This document shows positions 34,894-44,831 of a DNA stretch of 64,000 nucleotides, piece by piece. A program made the position numbers and the translations under genes. Source of the DNA: Massilia sp. IC2-278. GTDB lineage: Bacteria; Pseudomonadota; Gammaproteobacteria; Burkholderiales; Burkholderiaceae_D. Numbering within the stretch: the first letter of the stretch is position 1; every line of letters begins with the position of its first letter. The stretch covers positions 152,538 to 216,537 of the forward strand of contig NZ_JAJFES010000005.1 of NCBI RefSeq assembly GCF_020708045.1. Reading direction: 5' to 3'. The notes below the pieces were generated by a model, which saw only the letters and a list, made by a program, of their open reading frames with translations, made no database searches and had not been told where the DNA came from.

Positions 34894-35301
34894 ATGCGAT
34901 TCAATCAAAACATCCAACGCATCGCCCTCGTGCTGGCACTGACCGCCGCATCCTCTTCCGCGTTTGCCCAGAGCGCCGAGTACCGCCGCGGCTACGACGA
35001 CGGTTACGCTGCCGGCCAGCGCGATGCGCGTGACGGTGGCCGCGGCGGCCACGGCCGCGATCGCCTGACGATCGAGGAAGCGACCTATGGCGTGCGTGGC
35101 GCCATGTGCGATGCCCGCCGTGCGGTGCGCCAGGAAGCCGAACGCAATGGTGGCCTGGTTGTGGCCGGCAACCACCTGTGCGGCGATCCGAAGCGCAATA
35201 CCGGGAAACAACTGAACATTGTCTACCGCTGCGGCAACGACCGTCCTACCCAGATTTCCGCACGCGAAAACGACACGCTGCGCCTGAGCTGCTGGCGCTA
35301 A
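34894..35301 (+). CDS. Small secreted hypothetical protein
   Basis: 135 residues. Sec signal (RIALVLALTAASSSAFA), then a tyrosine/glycine/arginine-rich spacer (EYRRGYDDGYAAGQRDARDG) and a C-terminal domain with three Cys (AMCDARRAV, HLCGDP, VYRCGND) plus a final SCWR. Start chosen by TGGAG eight bases upstream. I recognise no family. Probably periplasmic with disulfides. Confidence 0.72.
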   Translation: MRFNQNIQRIALVLALTAASSSAFAQSAEYRRGYDDGYAAGQRDARDGGRGGHGRDRLTIEEATYGVRGAMCDARRAVRQEAERNGGLVVAGNHLCGDPKRNTGKQLNIVYRCGNDRPTQISARENDTLRLSCWR

Positions 35302-35305
35302 GCCT

Positions 35306-35758
35306 TCAGCGCTGCTTGAAGTGCCGGGGCAATTGCAGCACCGCCTCGGCATTCGACGACGAGAAGCAGCGGTCGGCCGCCTCCAGTAGCGGCAGCCAGG
35401 CGTACTGCACATGCTCGCGCGGACTGAGGGTGATGGGAATATCGCGCGGCACGCAGACCGAGAACACGTGCTCGGTGTTATGTGTCACGCCCGGCGCGTA
35501 GCGGTGGCGCCAGGTCGGATAGATCTCGTAAATATTTGACAATCCCCAGTCCATCAGGCGGATTGTATCCCCATCGGCAACAATCCCCGTTTCCTCGAAC
35601 AGCTCGCGCGCAGCCGTCTGCAGCAGCGGTTCGTCGAGCGCATCGAGCGAACCCGTTACCGATTGCCAGAAGCCGGGCCGGTCGGCGCGTTCGATCAACA
35701 GCACTTCCAGGTCAACCGTATGGATGACAACCAGGACCGACTCGGGAATCTTGTGCAC
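35306..35758 (-). CDS. nudB: Dihydroneopterin triphosphate diphosphatase (Nudix)
   Basis: 150 residues. The Nudix box is visible near residues 36-58 (GSLDALDEPLLQTAARELFE then ETGI), and LLIERADRPGFWQSVTGSL is typical of NudB, which removes pyrophosphate in folate synthesis. I choose GTG at 35758 because GGAG lies nine bases upstream. The longer in-frame ATG at 35782 abuts the poly-T run of the aspS terminator and has no ribosome-binding site. Confidence 0.85.
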   Translation of the reverse strand: MHKIPESVLVVIHTVDLEVLLIERADRPGFWQSVTGSLDALDEPLLQTAARELFEETGIVADGDTIRLMDWGLSNIYEIYPTWRHRYAPGVTHNTEHVFSVCVPRDIPITLSPREHVQYAWLPLLEAADRCFSSSNAEAVLQLPRHFKQR

Positions 35759-35782
35759 GCTCGAACACTCCGTGAAACGCAT

Positions 35783-35815
35783 AAAAAAGGCCGGAACCCA
35801 TGACAGGTTCCGGCC
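35783..35815 (-). terminator. Rho-independent terminator of aspS
   Basis: Reading leftward, a perfect 10-bp stem (35806-35815 with 35789-35798, loop of 7) is followed at once by six T residues (35788-35783). It sits 33 bases downstream of the aspS stop. Confidence 0.92.
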
Positions 35816-35847
35816 TCTATTCTACCCAGCCATACAGCCGGGCGTGA

Positions 35848-37650
<1,803 letters not shown>

Positions 37651-37717
37651 ATTTTTCTCTATTCCAGGTTGGTATATCGGTTGCCACTTGCTACAGCGGC
37701 CTTGATGCTAATTTGCT

Positions 37718-38305
37718 TTATTCGGGAGCGACAACACCCATCGAGACGATGTATTTCAGGGCGGCGTCGACCGTCATGTCCAGCTCGACGACCTTGCTGC
37801 GTTCCATCATCAGGAAGAAGCCGGAAGTCGGGTTCGGGGTCGTCGGCACATACACGCTCAGGTACTCGCCGACCAGGTGGTTCTTCACGTCGCCGCCCGG
37901 CGCACCGGTGACGAAAGCGATCGTGTAGGAATCCGCGTGCGGATAGGGAATCAACACCGCCTGGCGGAAGGCGTTGCCCGAGGACGAGAACAGCGTGTCG
38001 GACACCTGCTTGACGCTGCCGTACAGCGAGCTGACGACCGGAATGCGTTTCAGAAGGCGCTCGCCCAGGCGCACGACGTAGCCGCCGACCAGGTTGTTCG
38101 TCAGCAGGCCGGTCAGGAAGACGATGGCGATCGTCAGGATCGCGCCGATGCCGGGAATGTCGAAGCCGAACAGGGCGCGCGGCTGCCAGCGCGCCGGGAC
38201 GAACAGCAGCGACTGGTCGAGCGTACCGATGACCATGCTCAGGACCCAGGCGGTAATCGCCAGGGGAACCAGGATCAGCAAGCCGGTAAGAAAGTATTTG
38301 CGCAT
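37718..38305 (-). CDS. DUF502-family membrane protein
   Basis: 195 residues. Two N-terminal TM helices (LTGLLILVPLAITAWVLSMV and IPGIGAILTIAIVFLTGLL), then a soluble domain with PNPTSGFFLMMERSKVVEL near the C terminus. Matches DUF502, a conserved family of unknown role usually located next to aspS and an FmdB protein in betaproteobacteria, as here. Confidence 0.9.
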   Translation of the reverse strand: MRKYFLTGLLILVPLAITAWVLSMVIGTLDQSLLFVPARWQPRALFGFDIPGIGAILTIAIVFLTGLLTNNLVGGYVVRLGERLLKRIPVVSSLYGSVKQVSDTLFSSSGNAFRQAVLIPYPHADSYTIAFVTGAPGGDVKNHLVGEYLSVYVPTTPNPTSGFFLMMERSKVVELDMTVDAALKYIVSMGVVAPE

Positions 38306-38356
38306 CGGGTTCTCGTTGTTCTTATTGCTGCGGCGCGGAGGCCGCAGGAGAATACA

Positions 38357-38683
38357 TCAGGTCTTGCTGGTGCCGGTCGGCGCCTTGGCGGCCGGCGCGG
38401 CGGCGGGCGTGCTGTCGCTCGACGACGCGGCCGGGGCGGCGCTCGTGGCCGGCGCGGACTCCGACGGCGTGGCCGGCGCGGTGCCGGTGGCAGGCGCTTT
38501 GCCGCCACGGAAGTCGGTCACGTACCAGCCGGTGCCTTTCAGCTGGAAGCCGGCCGCGGTCACCTGCTTCTTGAACGCAGGCTTGCCGCAAGACAGGCAA
38601 TCGGTCAGCACCGGATCGGAAATTTTTTGCAGCACATCTTTGGAAAAACCGCATTCATCGCAGCGGTAAGCGTAAATCGGCAT
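38357..38683 (-). CDS. FmdB-family zinc-ribbon protein
   Basis: 108 residues. ATG at 38683 has GGAG upstream and starts the typical MPIYAYRC. Cys8/Cys11 and Cys29/Cys32 form the zinc ribbon. A conserved FQLKGTGWYVTDFR follows, then an Ala/Pro/Ser/Thr-rich disordered tail. Family proteins may be small regulators; role unknown. First gene of the FmdB-DUF502-aspS block. Confidence 0.9.
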   Translation of the reverse strand: MPIYAYRCDECGFSKDVLQKISDPVLTDCLSCGKPAFKKQVTAAGFQLKGTGWYVTDFRGGKAPATGTAPATPSESAPATSAAPAASSSDSTPAAAPAAKAPTGTSKT

Positions 38684-38845
38684 TGGATACTCCGCAAAAA
38701 TCTTCAAAACCCTGAATTATAAAGCTTTTGTCGCCCACGTTGCCGATTCGCTGGAAAGGGCCCGTGCCGGGGCAAGTGGGTAGGCCGGCATACCATTCCC
38801 GAAGCGGAGTAGTGTTGTTTTTAATCAGCATTTAGCGTGATCCGT

Positions 38846-38874
38846 TTGCCGAAAATCAACTAAGGTGATTAAAT
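38846..38874 (+). promoter_or_regulatory. Putative promoter of the candidate small RNA
   Basis: TTGCCG (38846-38851) and TTAAAT (38869-38874) are 17 bp apart and match the sigma-70 hexamers at 4 of 6 positions each or slightly better. Between them is the inverted repeat AATCA/TGATT, a possible operator. Confidence 0.35.
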
Positions 38875-38880
38875 ATCATC

Positions 38881-39023
38881 TCTCAACGGGATGCGTTACC
38901 GGCAGGTCGGAAGAACCTGCCAGGTGAAAGAGTCAAGAAACAGAAGTTTGCGCGACGCGAGTCGCCGCATGGCCGTACAAGAACGATGTACTTCGAAAAG
39001 CCCGCGCATGCGGGCGTTTTTTT
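38881..39023 (+). ncRNA. Candidate small RNA
   Basis: An intergenic stretch with no coding frame, preceded by a promoter-like pair and ended by a strong intrinsic terminator. Hairpins: 38901-38907 with 38915-38921 (7 bp, loop CGGAAGA), 38952-38956 with 38961-38965 (GCGA tetraloop), and 38975-38979 with 38987-38991, then the terminator stem. Predicted length about 140 nt. It matches no riboswitch class I can recognise. The loop GGA could bind an RsmA/CsrA protein, but only one looped GGA is seen. Confidence 0.45.
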
Positions 39024-39026
39024 GTT
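39000..39026. terminator. Rho-independent terminator, probably bidirectional
   Basis: Stem GCCCGC/GCGGGC (39000-39005 with 39010-39015), loop GCAT, then G and seven T on the plus strand. On the minus strand the same stem is followed by four T, so it can also end the methyltransferase/ubiB transcript arriving from the right. Confidence 0.85.
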
Positions 39027-39100
39027 TAGACGGATTGCATGCTGCAATCGATGATCTTGCCGCTAACGATAGACGCCTGGACAGCGCATACGCTCACCGC

Positions 39101-39697
39101 TCAACGGCGGCGCCAGACCATCCAGCGTTCCTTGCCGGCGAAGACGGGAATGGAGTCGACGACCTCGCTGTCTTCGATGCACTCGAAATGCGGCAGCAGC
39201 AATTCGTCCAGTGCGGCGCGGGCGATGCCGAACGGCGGCCCTTTCGGCGATTCGCCAAAGAAAAAGAACCCAGCCAACAAGCCATCAGCCGGCAGCAGTT
39301 CGGCCCAGCGCGCCGCAATCCGTGGCCACATCGCTGGCGGCATCGCACACAGGAAAGCCTGTTCATAAATCAGGTCCAGCACACGCGGCGGCGCATAGGC
39401 AAAGAAATCCGCCTCCACCACCCTACCCGCCCACTGCCCAACCGCTTGACGCGCCAGCTGCACCGCAGCCGGCGAAAAGTCGATCGCCGTCGCATCCCAG
39501 CCTGCATCCATCAGGAACGCCAGCTCACGCCCGCTGCCGCAACCCGGAATCAGCGCGCTCATGGGCCGGGGCATACGGGCCACGAACGCACGCAAGCCCT
39601 GCGGCACGCCACCGCGCTCCCAAGGCGTGAACGCCTTGTCGAAACGCTCGTCCCAGAAACCGGGCGTCAAGGGATCGCGGCTGGCGAAGTCCACCAT
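39101..39697 (-). CDS. TPMT-family SAM-dependent methyltransferase
   Basis: 198 residues. FWDERFDKAFTPWERGGVP near 14-32 is the TPMT-family entry motif and LIPGCGSGRELAFLMDAGW the SAM-binding motif I. Members methylate thiol, selenol or halide acceptors; the substrate is unknown. It starts one base after the ubiB stop region, so it is co-transcribed with ubiJ-ubiB. Confidence 0.85.
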   Translation of the reverse strand: MVDFASRDPLTPGFWDERFDKAFTPWERGGVPQGLRAFVARMPRPMSALIPGCGSGRELAFLMDAGWDATAIDFSPAAVQLARQAVGQWAGRVVEADFFAYAPPRVLDLIYEQAFLCAMPPAMWPRIAARWAELLPADGLLAGFFFFGESPKGPPFGIARAALDELLLPHFECIEDSEVVDSIPVFAGKERWMVWRRR

Positions 39698-39698
39698 C

Positions 39699-41270
39699 TC
39701 AGGCTGCGCCGCCGTAACGCGTCAATAAGGCTGCGAACAAGATCCCCGACGTGATCCCGCCCGCAAGCCAGGCCAGGAAGCCGAGCAGGCGATTGCTGCG
39801 CCGTACTTCCATCAGCACCTGCTGCATCATCTCGTGGTTGGTCGCCCCATGCGGATGCGAATGGTGTTCCAGCGCCTGGTGCATCAGGCGCGGCAGTTGC
39901 GGGAAGATGTGGGAATAGCGCGGCGCCTCGGCCTTGAAGCGCTCGACAAGGCCGCGCCAGCCCACCTGCTCGGTCATCCAGCGCTCCAGGTAGGGCTTCG
40001 CGGTCTTCCACAAATCCAGGTCCGGATCGAGCTGGCGCCCCAGGCCTTCGATGTTGAGCAGGGTCTTTTGCAGCAGCACCAGCTGCGGCTGGACTTCGAC
40101 ATTGAAGCGGCGCGAGGTCTGGAACAGGCGCAGCAAAATCTGGCCAAAGGAAATGTCTTTCAATGGCCGGTCGAAGATCGGTTCGCAGCAGGCGCGCACC
40201 GCCGATTCGAGTTCGTCCACGCGGGTATCGCGCGGCGCCCAGCCCGATTCGATGTGGGCCTCGGCCACGCGCTTGTAGTCGCGGCGGAAGAAAGCCAGGA
40301 AGTTCTGCGACAGGTAATCCTTGTCGAAGTCGTTCAGGGTGCCGACAATGCCGAAGTCCAGCGCAATGTAGCGCCCAAAACTTTCCGGCTCCACCGAGAC
40401 CAGGATGTTCCCCGGGTGCATGTCAGCATGGAAGAATCCGTCGCGGAACACTTGAGTGAAAAAAATTTCCACGCCATCGCTGGAGAGCTTTTTCAGGTCC
40501 ACGCCTTCGGCCGCCAGGCGGTCGATCTGCGACACCGGAATACCGCGCATGCGCTCCATCACGATCACGCTGCTCGAGCAATAGTCCCAGAACATTTCCG
40601 GCACCATCAGCAAGGTCGAGTCGGCAAAGTTGCGGCGCAGCTGGCTGGCGTTCGCCGCCTCGCGCATGAGGTCGAGCTCGTCGTGCAGATACTTGTCGAA
40701 CTCGGCCACGACTTCGCGCGGCTTCAGGCGGCGGCTTTCGGCCCATACCTTTTCGATCAGGCCGGTCGCGATGTACATCAGGGCGATGTCTTCGTCGATG
40801 GTCTTCTTCATGTCCGGCCGCAGCACTTTCACGGCCACTTCGCGCCCGTTCTTCAGGGTCGCAAAGTGCACCTGCGCAATCGAGGCCGAGGCCACCGGCA
40901 CCGGGTCGAAGCTGGCAAACAACTGGTCGGGCGCGGCGCCGAGCGCCCTGGTGATCTGGGCAATCGCCAGGTCCGAACTGAAAGGCGGCACCCGGTCTTG
41001 CAGCAGCGAGAGCTCGTCGGCGATATCCGGCGGCATCAAATCGCGCCGGGTCGACAGCACCTGGCCGAACTTGATGAAGATCGGACCGAGTTCCTCGAGC
41101 GCCAGACGCAGGCGGATCGCACGCGGCGTGGTGATGCGGCGCCAGAAAAAGATACCGTTGATGAGGCGGGCGGTGCGCGGCACCCGCAGGCCGGACATTG
41201 CAATTTCATCGAGGCCATACTTAATGACGACCGTGAAGATTTTAAGCAGGCGCAGGAATTTCAATATCAT
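39699..41270 (-). CDS. ubiB: Ubiquinone biosynthesis protein UbiB (ABC1 kinase family)
   Basis: 523 residues. The atypical-kinase KxGQ motif appears as [15 protein letters not shown] near 69-83, with an Ala-rich nucleotide loop [14 protein letters not shown] and [12 protein letters not shown] in the catalytic loop. Two C-terminal hydrophobic helices anchor it in the inner membrane. Required for aerobic ubiquinone synthesis, probably by aiding lipid intermediates. Its ATG overlaps the ubiJ stop by one base. Confidence 0.95.
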   Translation of the reverse strand: MILKFLRLLKIFTVVIKYGLDEIAMSGLRVPRTARLINGIFFWRRITTPRAIRLRLALEELGPIFIKFGQVLSTRRDLMPPDIADELSLLQDRVPPFSSDLAIAQITRALGAAPDQLFASFDPVPVASASIAQVHFATLKNGREVAVKVLRPDMKKTIDEDIALMYIATGLIEKVWAESRRLKPREVVAEFDKYLHDELDLMREAANASQLRRNFADSTLLMVPEMFWDYCSSSVIVMERMRGIPVSQIDRLAAEGVDLKKLSSDGVEIFFTQVFRDGFFHADMHPGNILVSVEPESFGRYIALDFGIVGTLNDFDKDYLSQNFLAFFRRDYKRVAEAHIESGWAPRDTRVDELESAVRACCEPIFDRPLKDISFGQILLRLFQTSRRFNVEVQPQLVLLQKTLLNIEGLGRQLDPDLDLWKTAKPYLERWMTEQVGWRGLVERFKAEAPRYSHIFPQLPRLMHQALEHHSHPHGATNHEMMQQVLMEVRRSNRLLGFLAWLAGGITSGILFAALLTRYGGAA

Positions 41271-42037
41271 CAGCTATCCAGGGTAGTGTCCCCGCTGGGG
41301 CGGGTTGTCGGAATGACGGCGCCGCGCTGCGCCGGAGTCTGCACGAGGGCATTGGCCGGGGCGACAATGACCGCCGACCCGCGCTGTTGCGCCGGACTTT
41401 GCGCCGTTTTTTGCGCCGTTTTTTGCGCCAGTAACTGTTCGAGCTTGGCGATGCGTTTCGCGGCGCGTTCGACGTCATCGCGCAGGCGCACCACGCCGGC
41501 GCCGAATTCTTCCACGTCGTTCGGGCGCACCAGCACCGGCTGTTCCTCGACCAGGAACTCGGCCAGGTTTTCCGCCAGGCGGCGGCCGGTGGCGCGGGCA
41601 TTCGACACCGCGCTGCGCGCGCCGCCGGCCAGGCGCATGGCGCCGATCGGGCCGAATAGGCGCTCCAGGTCGTGTTCCGGCTCCCAGCGCAAGCCCTTGC
41701 TCAGCTGCGAGACCGTGTTCGCGAATTCGGCGTCACCCTCGATGCGCACATACGAAAAGGCGCGCTCGCGGTTCTGGGCGATCAGCGGCAGGTCGGCCAG
41801 CTTGACGTGAATGGTAACGCTGGGCACGGCATCCGGCTCCCCTGCTTCGAGCAGCCCGTCGGCGGCCACGCGCAGACGCACCTGCAGGTGGCCGGTATCG
41901 ATGCAGGCCAGCTTGCCGTGGTGGCGGCGCAGCGCTGCGCGCGCCCAGTCTTCCCCGGCCAGCAAATGGTTGATCGTGGCGCTGGCCGTCGCGCTCAGGG
42001 TGCGTTGCGGGGACAAAAAAGTTGAATTCCCAAACAT
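41270..42037 (-). CDS. ubiJ: Ubiquinone biosynthesis accessory factor UbiJ
   Basis: 255 residues. An N-terminal SCP2-like lipid-binding domain (about 15-120, with [18 protein letters not shown]) is followed by a coiled-coil-prone segment ([20 protein letters not shown]) and a low-complexity tail with direct [10 protein letters not shown] repeats. Sits directly upstream of ubiB with a TGATG overlap. UbiJ and UbiK scaffold the Ubi complex in other proteobacteria. Confidence 0.87.
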   Translation of the reverse strand: MFGNSTFLSPQRTLSATASATINHLLAGEDWARAALRRHHGKLACIDTGHLQVRLRVAADGLLEAGEPDAVPSVTIHVKLADLPLIAQNRERAFSYVRIEGDAEFANTVSQLSKGLRWEPEHDLERLFGPIGAMRLAGGARSAVSNARATGRRLAENLAEFLVEEQPVLVRPNDVEEFGAGVVRLRDDVERAAKRIAKLEQLLAQKTAQKTAQSPAQQRGSAVIVAPANALVQTPAQRGAVIPTTRPSGDTTLDS

Positions 42038-42050
42038 GAATGTGTTCGCT

Positions 42051-42084
42051 AAAAAACAAAGCCGCCCGGCATAGCGCGGGCGGC
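42051..42084 (-). terminator. Intrinsic terminator between the Tim44-like gene and ubiJ
   Basis: Reading leftward, an 8-bp GC stem (42077-42084 with 42061-42068, loop of 8) is followed by TTTGTTTTTT (42060-42051). It ends the ubiE / Tim44-like transcript only 14 bases before ubiJ ATG at 42037, so ubiJ-ubiB expression relies on read-through or on a promoter within 42085-42146. Confidence 0.88.
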
Positions 42085-42146
42085 TTCGATCTTACCAGTT
42101 TGCCCGCCACAAACCCGGGCGCACAGGAAAGTTTGCAAAAAAAGTA

Positions 42147-43106
42147 TTACGCGAGCTGCTGGATACCGGCCAGGACCCAGCCGCCATTGCCCGACAGTGG
42201 TTTCGACATGTTCCAGACCTCGTTCAGCGGCTCGGTCGGCGCATTCGGCGCGGTGCGGATCAGGCCGCTGAACTGCACGCTGGCCAGGTAGTCGGTCGGC
42301 GTGGTCTCGATGCCCAGCAGCTGGGCGCCGATCTCGACCACGTCGGTGTAGTCGGCGTTCGGGCCGCGTTCCTGGATCTGCATCTTCAGTTCGGCAAACA
42401 CTTCCGGCGTGGTGAATTCGCGCAAGTCGTTGGCGTCGCCCTTGTCCCAGGCCGCCTGCATGCGGATGAAGCTGGCTTTCGCATGGCGCAGGAAGGCGTC
42501 GGTGTCGAAGTCGGCCGGCACGCCCCAGGCTTGCGGCGCCGGGGCCGCCTTGTTCAGCGACACATTCCCAACCGGCTGCTGGGCCTGGAAGGATTGTGGC
42601 TGGCCAAGACCGGAACCGATGGCCGGCGTGCCGCCCGCCGGAACCGGCTGCTGGTTGAAACCCTGGAACGATGGGTTTGCCGGCGTGTCCTTGCGGCGGA
42701 ACATGCGCACGATGAACAGCACGGCCAGGGCCAGCAGCGCGAACATGATCAGGCCCGACAGGAAGGACGCCATGGCGCCGCCGATGCCGAGGTGCGAGAA
42801 CAGGGCGCCGAGACCGAGGCCGAGCAGCGCGCCGCCCAGGATGCCCTTCCACATGCTCGGGCGTTTCGCCTGCGCAGCAGCGGCGCCGGCGGCGCCGGCA
42901 GCCGCAGGCGCGGCGGCCGGCGTGTTCGGCTGCGCCGCCTGGCGGTTGACCGGGGCGGACGGGGCCGGGGCCGGCGGCGGCGCCTGGCGCACGGTCTGCG
43001 ACTGGCGGCCGAAGGAACGCTTGCCGCCCATCGGGCGCGCGGTGGCTTCGGCGATCATGGCGGTGGTGGTCAAGGCCAGCACTGCGGCAACTAGCAACTT
43101 TTTCAT
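42147..43106 (-). CDS. Tim44-like domain membrane protein
   Basis: 319 residues. Signal or anchor at the N terminus (LLVAAVLALTTTAMIAEATA), a Pro/Ala-rich spacer, two hydrophobic helices near 95-145 (GGALLGLGLGALFSHLGIGG and FLSGLIMFALLALAVLFIV), then a Tim44-like domain about 200-319. ATG at 43106 has AGGAG upstream. Common next to ubiE in betaproteobacteria; role unknown. Confidence 0.88.
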   Translation of the reverse strand: MKKLLVAAVLALTTTAMIAEATARPMGGKRSFGRQSQTVRQAPPPAPAPSAPVNRQAAQPNTPAAAPAAAGAAGAAAAQAKRPSMWKGILGGALLGLGLGALFSHLGIGGAMASFLSGLIMFALLALAVLFIVRMFRRKDTPANPSFQGFNQQPVPAGGTPAIGSGLGQPQSFQAQQPVGNVSLNKAAPAPQAWGVPADFDTDAFLRHAKASFIRMQAAWDKGDANDLREFTTPEVFAELKMQIQERGPNADYTDVVEIGAQLLGIETTPTDYLASVQFSGLIRTAPNAPTEPLNEVWNMSKPLSGNGGWVLAGIQQLA

Positions 43107-43117
43107 CGTCTTGCTCC

Positions 43118-43852
43118 TCACATCTTGATGCCGGTGTGCAGGGCTGCCACACCCGCCGTCAGGTTGTAGTACTGCACGCGTTCGAGCCCGGCGTCCTGCA
43201 TCATGGTCTTCAGCGTTTCCTGGTCCGGGTGCATGCGGATCGATTCGGCCAGGTAACGGTAGCTTTCCGAATCGTTGGCGATGCGCTGGCCCAGCCATGG
43301 CAATACCGAGAACGAATACAGGTCGTAGGGCTTCTGCAGGGGCGCCGCCACCTTCGAGAACTCCAGCACCAGCAACTTGCCGCCGGGCTTCAGCACGCGG
43401 CGCATTTCCGCCAATGCCTGATCCTTGTGCGTCATGTTGCGCAGGCCGAAGGCCACGCTCACCCGGTCGAAATAATTGTCCGGGAACGGCAACTTCTCTG
43501 CGTCACAAAGCAAGGTGGGGGTGACTAGTCCTTTATTCAACAGACGATCGCGGCCCACGCGCAGCATCGACTCGTTGATGTCGGTCAGCCAGACTTCGCC
43601 GCTCGGCCCCGCCTGCCTGGCAAAGGCCTTGGACAGGTCGCCGGTGCCGCCGGCAATGTCGAGCACCTTGAAGCCCGGACGCACGCCGGCCTGGGCGATG
43701 GTGAAGGTTTTCCAGATACGGTGCAGGCCGCCGGACATGAGATCGTTCATCACGTCGTATTTCGCCGCGACCGAGTGGAATACCTTGGCGACTTCGTGGA
43801 CCTTGTCGTCCTCGGAGACCGTTTTGTAGCCGAAATGGGTGGTGTTGGTCAT
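43118..43852 (-). CDS. ubiE: Ubiquinone/menaquinone C-methyltransferase UbiE
   Basis: 244 residues. SAM motif I is [20 protein letters not shown]; the conserved [20 protein letters not shown] and [12 protein letters not shown] are UbiE signatures. C-methylates demethylubiquinol precursors. First gene of a block that runs into the Tim44-like gene, 11 bases downstream. Confidence 0.96.
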   Translation of the reverse strand: MTNTTHFGYKTVSEDDKVHEVAKVFHSVAAKYDVMNDLMSGGLHRIWKTFTIAQAGVRPGFKVLDIAGGTGDLSKAFARQAGPSGEVWLTDINESMLRVGRDRLLNKGLVTPTLLCDAEKLPFPDNYFDRVSVAFGLRNMTHKDQALAEMRRVLKPGGKLLVLEFSKVAAPLQKPYDLYSFSVLPWLGQRIANDSESYRYLAESIRMHPDQETLKTMMQDAGLERVQYYNLTAGVAALHTGIKM

Positions 43853-44438
43853 AGTGCTCTGCCGGTTGATCTTGCCGCATTATACAAGCGACATAGAGCG
43901 GGGAGCGCCGGTGCCCGGCCGCCAGCCGGACGCTGCTGTTTCCGGCACAGCGCCGAAGCCTGAAAACGCCGTGCCTGCACAAAATTCATGCACGTGCAAG
44001 GGGCGCACGATACTGTTGCAGAAGTGGTACTAGCCCCGAAAAAAATTTTCCTTAAAAGAAGCAGTGAATCCATTTAATTCGCCTATGACGCATGCAAATC
44101 GCATAAAGAGAGAAACGCAAAGGCGTTCGAAAAGGGATTCTCACCAATTCGCACATATTTGTTAAAAGCAATAAACGGATTTAACAAAAGAAACTTACTT
44201 TGCATAATTTTTTTCTTACAGCCAATAAATGTCACACAAGCTCACAGGAAAAATTTCGCTTCGACAATTTACGCCAGTAAATTTAACAGACGCTTAAGCA
44301 CCGGCTTGCATATACCCCATTCCGTTTCGGAAATGAAATTTCACAAGTGCATGATTTAATTACGCAATTCAATTGAACCGCGGTTGAGCAGGAAAAATCG
44401 CAATGCTAGCCTTTGATCTCCATCAACTAGGAGGTCTT
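43853..44438. other. AT-rich intergenic region upstream of the Tad locus
   Basis: A 586-base gap separates divergent ubiE and flp. Much of 44040-44360 is AT-rich with short frames that lack ribosome-binding sites. It must contain the flp promoter; the best pair I see is TTGAGC (about 44384) and TAGCCT (about 44407), a weak match. I found no sigma-54 consensus or riboswitch. Confidence 0.5.
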
Positions 44439-44750
44439 ATGCGTACCACTTTTAACTTCTCGAAACTGCGCCTGCGCAAACAGCGCAAACAAACCGGTCA
44501 AGGCATGACCGAGTACATCATCATCGTGGCACTGATCGCCGTATCGGCCATCGCTGTCACCCAGTTGTTCGGCACCACGGTACGTACCCAGATGGGCGCC
44601 ATCGCCAGCGAAGTCGGCGGTAATAACGCCTCGGCAGACATTACCAAGGCCAAGACGGCCGGTGCAGCCGCCGCCACCGCAGCGCAGAAAAAACGTGCCC
44701 TCGACACCTACGGCGACCAGACGACGACTGGCTCGGCCGGCACGCAATAA
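44439..44750 (+). CDS. flp: Flp-family type IVb pilin
   Basis: 103 residues. AGGAGG precedes ATG at 44439. The prepilin site is TG|QGMTEYIIIVALIAVSAI, with cleavage after Gly20 and Glu at +5 followed by Tyr, the Flp hallmark, in front of a hydrophobic helix. The mature pilin (83 residues) has an Ala/Thr/Lys-rich tail somewhat longer than in many Flp pilins. Major subunit of the Tad pilus; first gene of the locus, followed by a hairpin that may limit read-through. Confidence 0.93.
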   Translation: MRTTFNFSKLRLRKQRKQTGQGMTEYIIIVALIAVSAIAVTQLFGTTVRTQMGAIASEVGGNNASADITKAKTAGAAAATAAQKKRALDTYGDQTTTGSAGTQ

Positions 44751-44783
44751 GCGATCACCCGATTGCGCCGCACTGTTCCTCCT

Positions 44784-44810
44784 GCCATGCCGCCTCTCGG
44801 GCGGCATGGC
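44784..44810 (+). terminator. Hairpin between flp and the rest of the Tad operon
   Basis: A perfect 11-bp stem (44784-44794 with 44800-44810) and 5-base loop without T tract lies 33 bases after the pilin stop. It probably stabilises a short pilin mRNA and lowers expression of downstream assembly genes. Confidence 0.5.
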
Positions 44811-44831
44811 GGCCCAGGTCCCCTACGCACC

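Noticed and set aside
38881-39000. A c-di-GMP (GEMM) or other known riboswitch
   Set aside because: None of the conserved riboswitch cores I know is present, and no plus-strand gene follows the terminator.
44159-44359. A 66-codon frame upstream of flp
   Set aside because: Lies in AT-rich intergenic DNA without ribosome-binding site; chance is sufficient explanation.
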